Source: Aquimarina macrocephali JAMB N27 (GTDB lineage: Bacteria; Bacteroidota; Bacteroidia; Flavobacteriales; Flavobacteriaceae). From it: DNA of 64,000 nt. The stretch is taken from positions 124,001 to 188,000 of the forward strand of contig NZ_JACA01000005.1 in the NCBI RefSeq assembly GCF_000520995.1. Reading direction: 5' to 3'. Made by a program: the position numbers and the translations under genes. Shown piece after piece: positions 62,332 to 64,000 of the stretch. The stretch's first letter is position 1; the number at the start of each line of letters is the position of its first letter. Under the pieces are notes generated by a model. The model was given only the letters and a program-made list of their open reading frames with translations, did not search any database and was not told the origin of the DNA.

Positions 62332-63299
62332 TTCTTTATAAAATTAGTATCTCTTAAATATTGAGTAATATTCTTTGCTATGACATCTCTACCGTGATTG
62401 TTCCAGTGTCTGTCATAGATTAAAGTGGTAGAACGATCAGAGGTTTCAAAAGAAGTAGAGAAGTCAATATAATTATATTTATTTTCTTCTAAATACGATA
62501 AAAATAAAGGACTTGTTATTCTTGAATCTAAAAGAAGTGTAAATCGTTTCTTATCATATCCATATTTAGAAACCAAACTTTTAAAATTTTCCAGATACTT
62601 CCTTTCATTTTGATTTTTGATTTTTAAAATTTCAGTATCATCTTTAAGAACCGTCTTTTTTTTAGGTTTAAGAGCATTAATCAATCGGTACATTAGTTCT
62701 TGAGGAGGATCCAAAATCCCAATACTTTTGCAGTATACTATTAGTTTACTTTTTTTTAGCATTCTGTTTATAGGCGATTCTAAAGCCAATCGACTATTGA
62801 CGACCTGGTATTCTGCGCGAGTTAAATCGTTAGAGAATTTTATACCTAAAATAATGTGGTCAATAAGGTCGAATTGAGATGCATACGAATGCACAAGGTG
62901 CAGTTGATCTGCAAAGTCATACCCAGCATATCCATATTCATATACTTCGATCTCTGGGAGAGTATTCTCAATCTTTTTACCAATAGAGTTGTAGTAGTTT
63001 TGGTGAAACCCTTCTATAAATGAATCTCCAACCAGTGCTATTTCTACTTTATCTTTTGTTGGAGTAAATTCTCTGTAGGAATTATACCCTGTCGTATTAA
63101 TATGATATTCTGAGAAATTTTGTCTTCTGTTTCCGGTAACTGAAAAACCATTTTGATTAGGCTTCCATTTTTCGACTTTGTGTTCATCGAGAAATCGAGT
63201 AGGAGTATCTTTTCCTAAATGAAAAACACGTACTAACCCTTCTAATACAATTAGTATTAGAAAAACATATAAGATGCTTTTGATTATAAGTTTTTTCAT
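62328..63299 (-). CDS. SGNH-hydrolase-like membrane-anchored protein (copy 3)
   Basis: A 323-residue protein with an N-terminal membrane helix (about 5-24). GDSFIEG at 91-97 gives nucleophile Ser93, YEYGYAGYD follows the family Asn-block position, and DRHWNNHGR near 304-312 is the late His motif (as in AlgJ/AlgX-like DxHW). Downstream of MBOAT copy 3 on the minus strand by 54 bases, the same pairing as copies 1 and 2. Confidence 0.83.
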   Translation of the reverse strand: MKKLIIKSILYVFLILIVLEGLVRVFHLGKDTPTRFLDEHKVEKWKPNQNGFSVTGNRRQNFSEYHINTTGYNSYREFTPTKDKVEIALVGDSFIEGFHQNYYNSIGKKIENTLPEIEVYEYGYAGYDFADQLHLVHSYASQFDLIDHIILGIKFSNDLTRAEYQVVNSRLALESPINRMLKKSKLIVYCKSIGILDPPQELMYRLINALKPKKKTVLKDDTEILKIKNQNERKYLENFKSLVSKYGYDKKRFTLLLDSRITSPLFLSYLEENKYNYIDFSTSFETSDRSTTLIYDRHWNNHGRDVIAKNITQYLRDTNFIKN

Positions 63300-63353
63300 G
63301 TGATTTTAAAGTTATGTCGTAATGCTATTTTTGATGTCATTATCTATTTTTAA

Positions 63354-64000
63354 TTAGAATTGGAAATAAATAAATGATCTGTCTATATTGTCATCAAAGA
63401 ATAGTAACATTCCTAAAATTACTAAAGTATACGCGACAAATCTCACAATTCTTGATTTAAATTTAAAAGGGGCACGCTCGTCTCTCCTAATTCTAAATTC
63501 GTATAAAATAAAAAGGCCTAACAATATAAAGTAATCTATCATACGATACCCTAATGGATGTTGATAGGTTTCATATGAAAAATTAGAATACATCTGTTCT
63601 AAAAATCCAAAAGCATCAGTAATTGACTCAGATCTAAAGAATACTCTAGAGAATGTAACTACCGAAAAAGTAAGTAAGATTTGTAAGATTTCTGTTAAAG
63701 TGGGAAACCAACGATTTTCTGCCACCACTGTATTCATGTAAATGCGATTTCGTCCCATTAAAAAAACAGGAATGTATAAAGCTGCATGAATTGCTCCCCA
63801 TACGATAAAGGTCCAGTTTGCACCATGCCAAAAACCACTCACCAAGAAAATAATAATAATATTTCTCACCGATTTAAGTTTACTCACTCTGCTTCCGCCA
63901 AGAGGAATATATACATAATGTCTAAACCATGTGGATAAAGAAACGTGCCATCGTTGCCAGTATTCTGCAACGTTTCTAGAAAATGTAGGAAACTTAAAGT
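63354..64000 (-). CDS. MBOAT family O-acyltransferase (copy 3), 5' part cut by window edge
   Basis: The C-terminal 215 residues are visible. YWQRWHVSLSTWF and the YIPLGGSRV that follows lie just inside the edge, and FWHGANWTFIVWGAIHA carries the invariant His. It ends DRSFIYFQF like the other two copies. The frame is open to base 64000, and the N-terminal membrane part lies beyond. It precedes SGNH copy 3 on the same strand. Substrate unknown; no ligase or carrier gene is visible on this strand. Confidence 0.9.
   Translation of the reverse strand, partial: FKFPTFSRNVAEYWQRWHVSLSTWFRHYVYIPLGGSRVSKLKSVRNIIIIFLVSGFWHGANWTFIVWGAIHAALYIPVFLMGRNRIYMNTVVAENRWFPTLTEILQILLTFSVVTFSRVFFRSESITDAFGFLEQMYSNFSYETYQHPLGYRMIDYFILLGLFILYEFRIRRDERAPFKFKSRIVRFVAYTLVILGMLLFFDDNIDRSFIYFQF

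Noticed and set aside
1..64000. CRISPR arrays, tRNA and rRNA genes, attachment sites
   Set aside because: No regularly spaced direct repeats, cloverleaf sequences or rRNA segments were recognised by eye on either strand; a covariance-model scan was not possible here.

Overview
The window reads as chromosomal DNA of a marine Flavobacteriaceae bacterium, perhaps close to Aquimarina; the genus is a guess. The support is very AT-rich DNA, TAnnTTTG-type promoter boxes, a type IX secretion (T9SS) sorting tail on a large secreted protease, SSS symporters beside a PIG-L deacetylase, a MutS2 without an Smr domain and a fused E1 alpha/beta 2-oxoacid dehydrogenase. No rRNA, tRNA, CRISPR array or intact insertion sequence was recognised.

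Layout. 1-3151 (minus): a light/UV-stress type group of photolyase (cut by the window edge), an atypical SDR, an SRPBCC protein and two small unknowns. 3205-4828: a NIP-like aquaporin divergent from a DUF2911 protein. 4888-6801: a scar zone with a truncated Xre regulator, a decayed IS66 transposase, a surface-fibre-like gene and a possible outer-membrane receptor remnant. 6851-10095: a small secreted protein translationally coupled to an M43 metalloprotease with a T9SS tail. 10300-19297 (minus): Gfo/Idh/MocA oxidoreductase, two SSS symporters, a 36-residue membrane protein missed by length cut-offs, PIG-L deacetylase and MutS2. 19386-27165: housekeeping genes (ung, nucleoside phosphorylase, SUI1-type factor, 2OG-Fe(II) oxygenase, branched-chain 2-oxoacid dehydrogenase) and small membrane proteins.

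27480-64000 is mostly one large surface-polysaccharide locus. Block A (27480-49682) starts with a UDP-HexNAc 4-epimerase and 6-dehydrogenase (a route to UDP-GalNAcA), then a Wzx flippase, a PP-loop ATPase, a pyruvyl transferase, a methyltransferase, acyltransferases, GT4/GT2 glycosyltransferases and an EpsG/Wzy-type polymerase. Inside it is a complete Dlt-like set (DltA-like ligase, carrier protein, MBOAT, SGNH protein) and a second set built on a CapK/PaaK-like ligase, MBOAT and SGNH protein. A beta-helix lipoprotein on the minus strand (49988-51961) separates block B (52355-61177): a GT4, two PglC-like phosphoglycosyl transferases, a second DltA-like ligase plus carrier protein, a PglD/NeuD-like acetyltransferase and three GNAT/FemAB-like proteins. 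A third MBOAT/SGNH pair lies on the minus strand at the right edge.

The most interesting proposal is a set of Dlt-like and FemAB-like systems that decorate a Gram-negative exopolysaccharide with amino-acid or acyl groups. The two DltA-like enzymes keep the amine-binding Asp, but only the first keeps the Cys that in DltA helps select D-alanine. No Wza, Wzc or Wzz type export genes are visible, so polymer export is encoded elsewhere.
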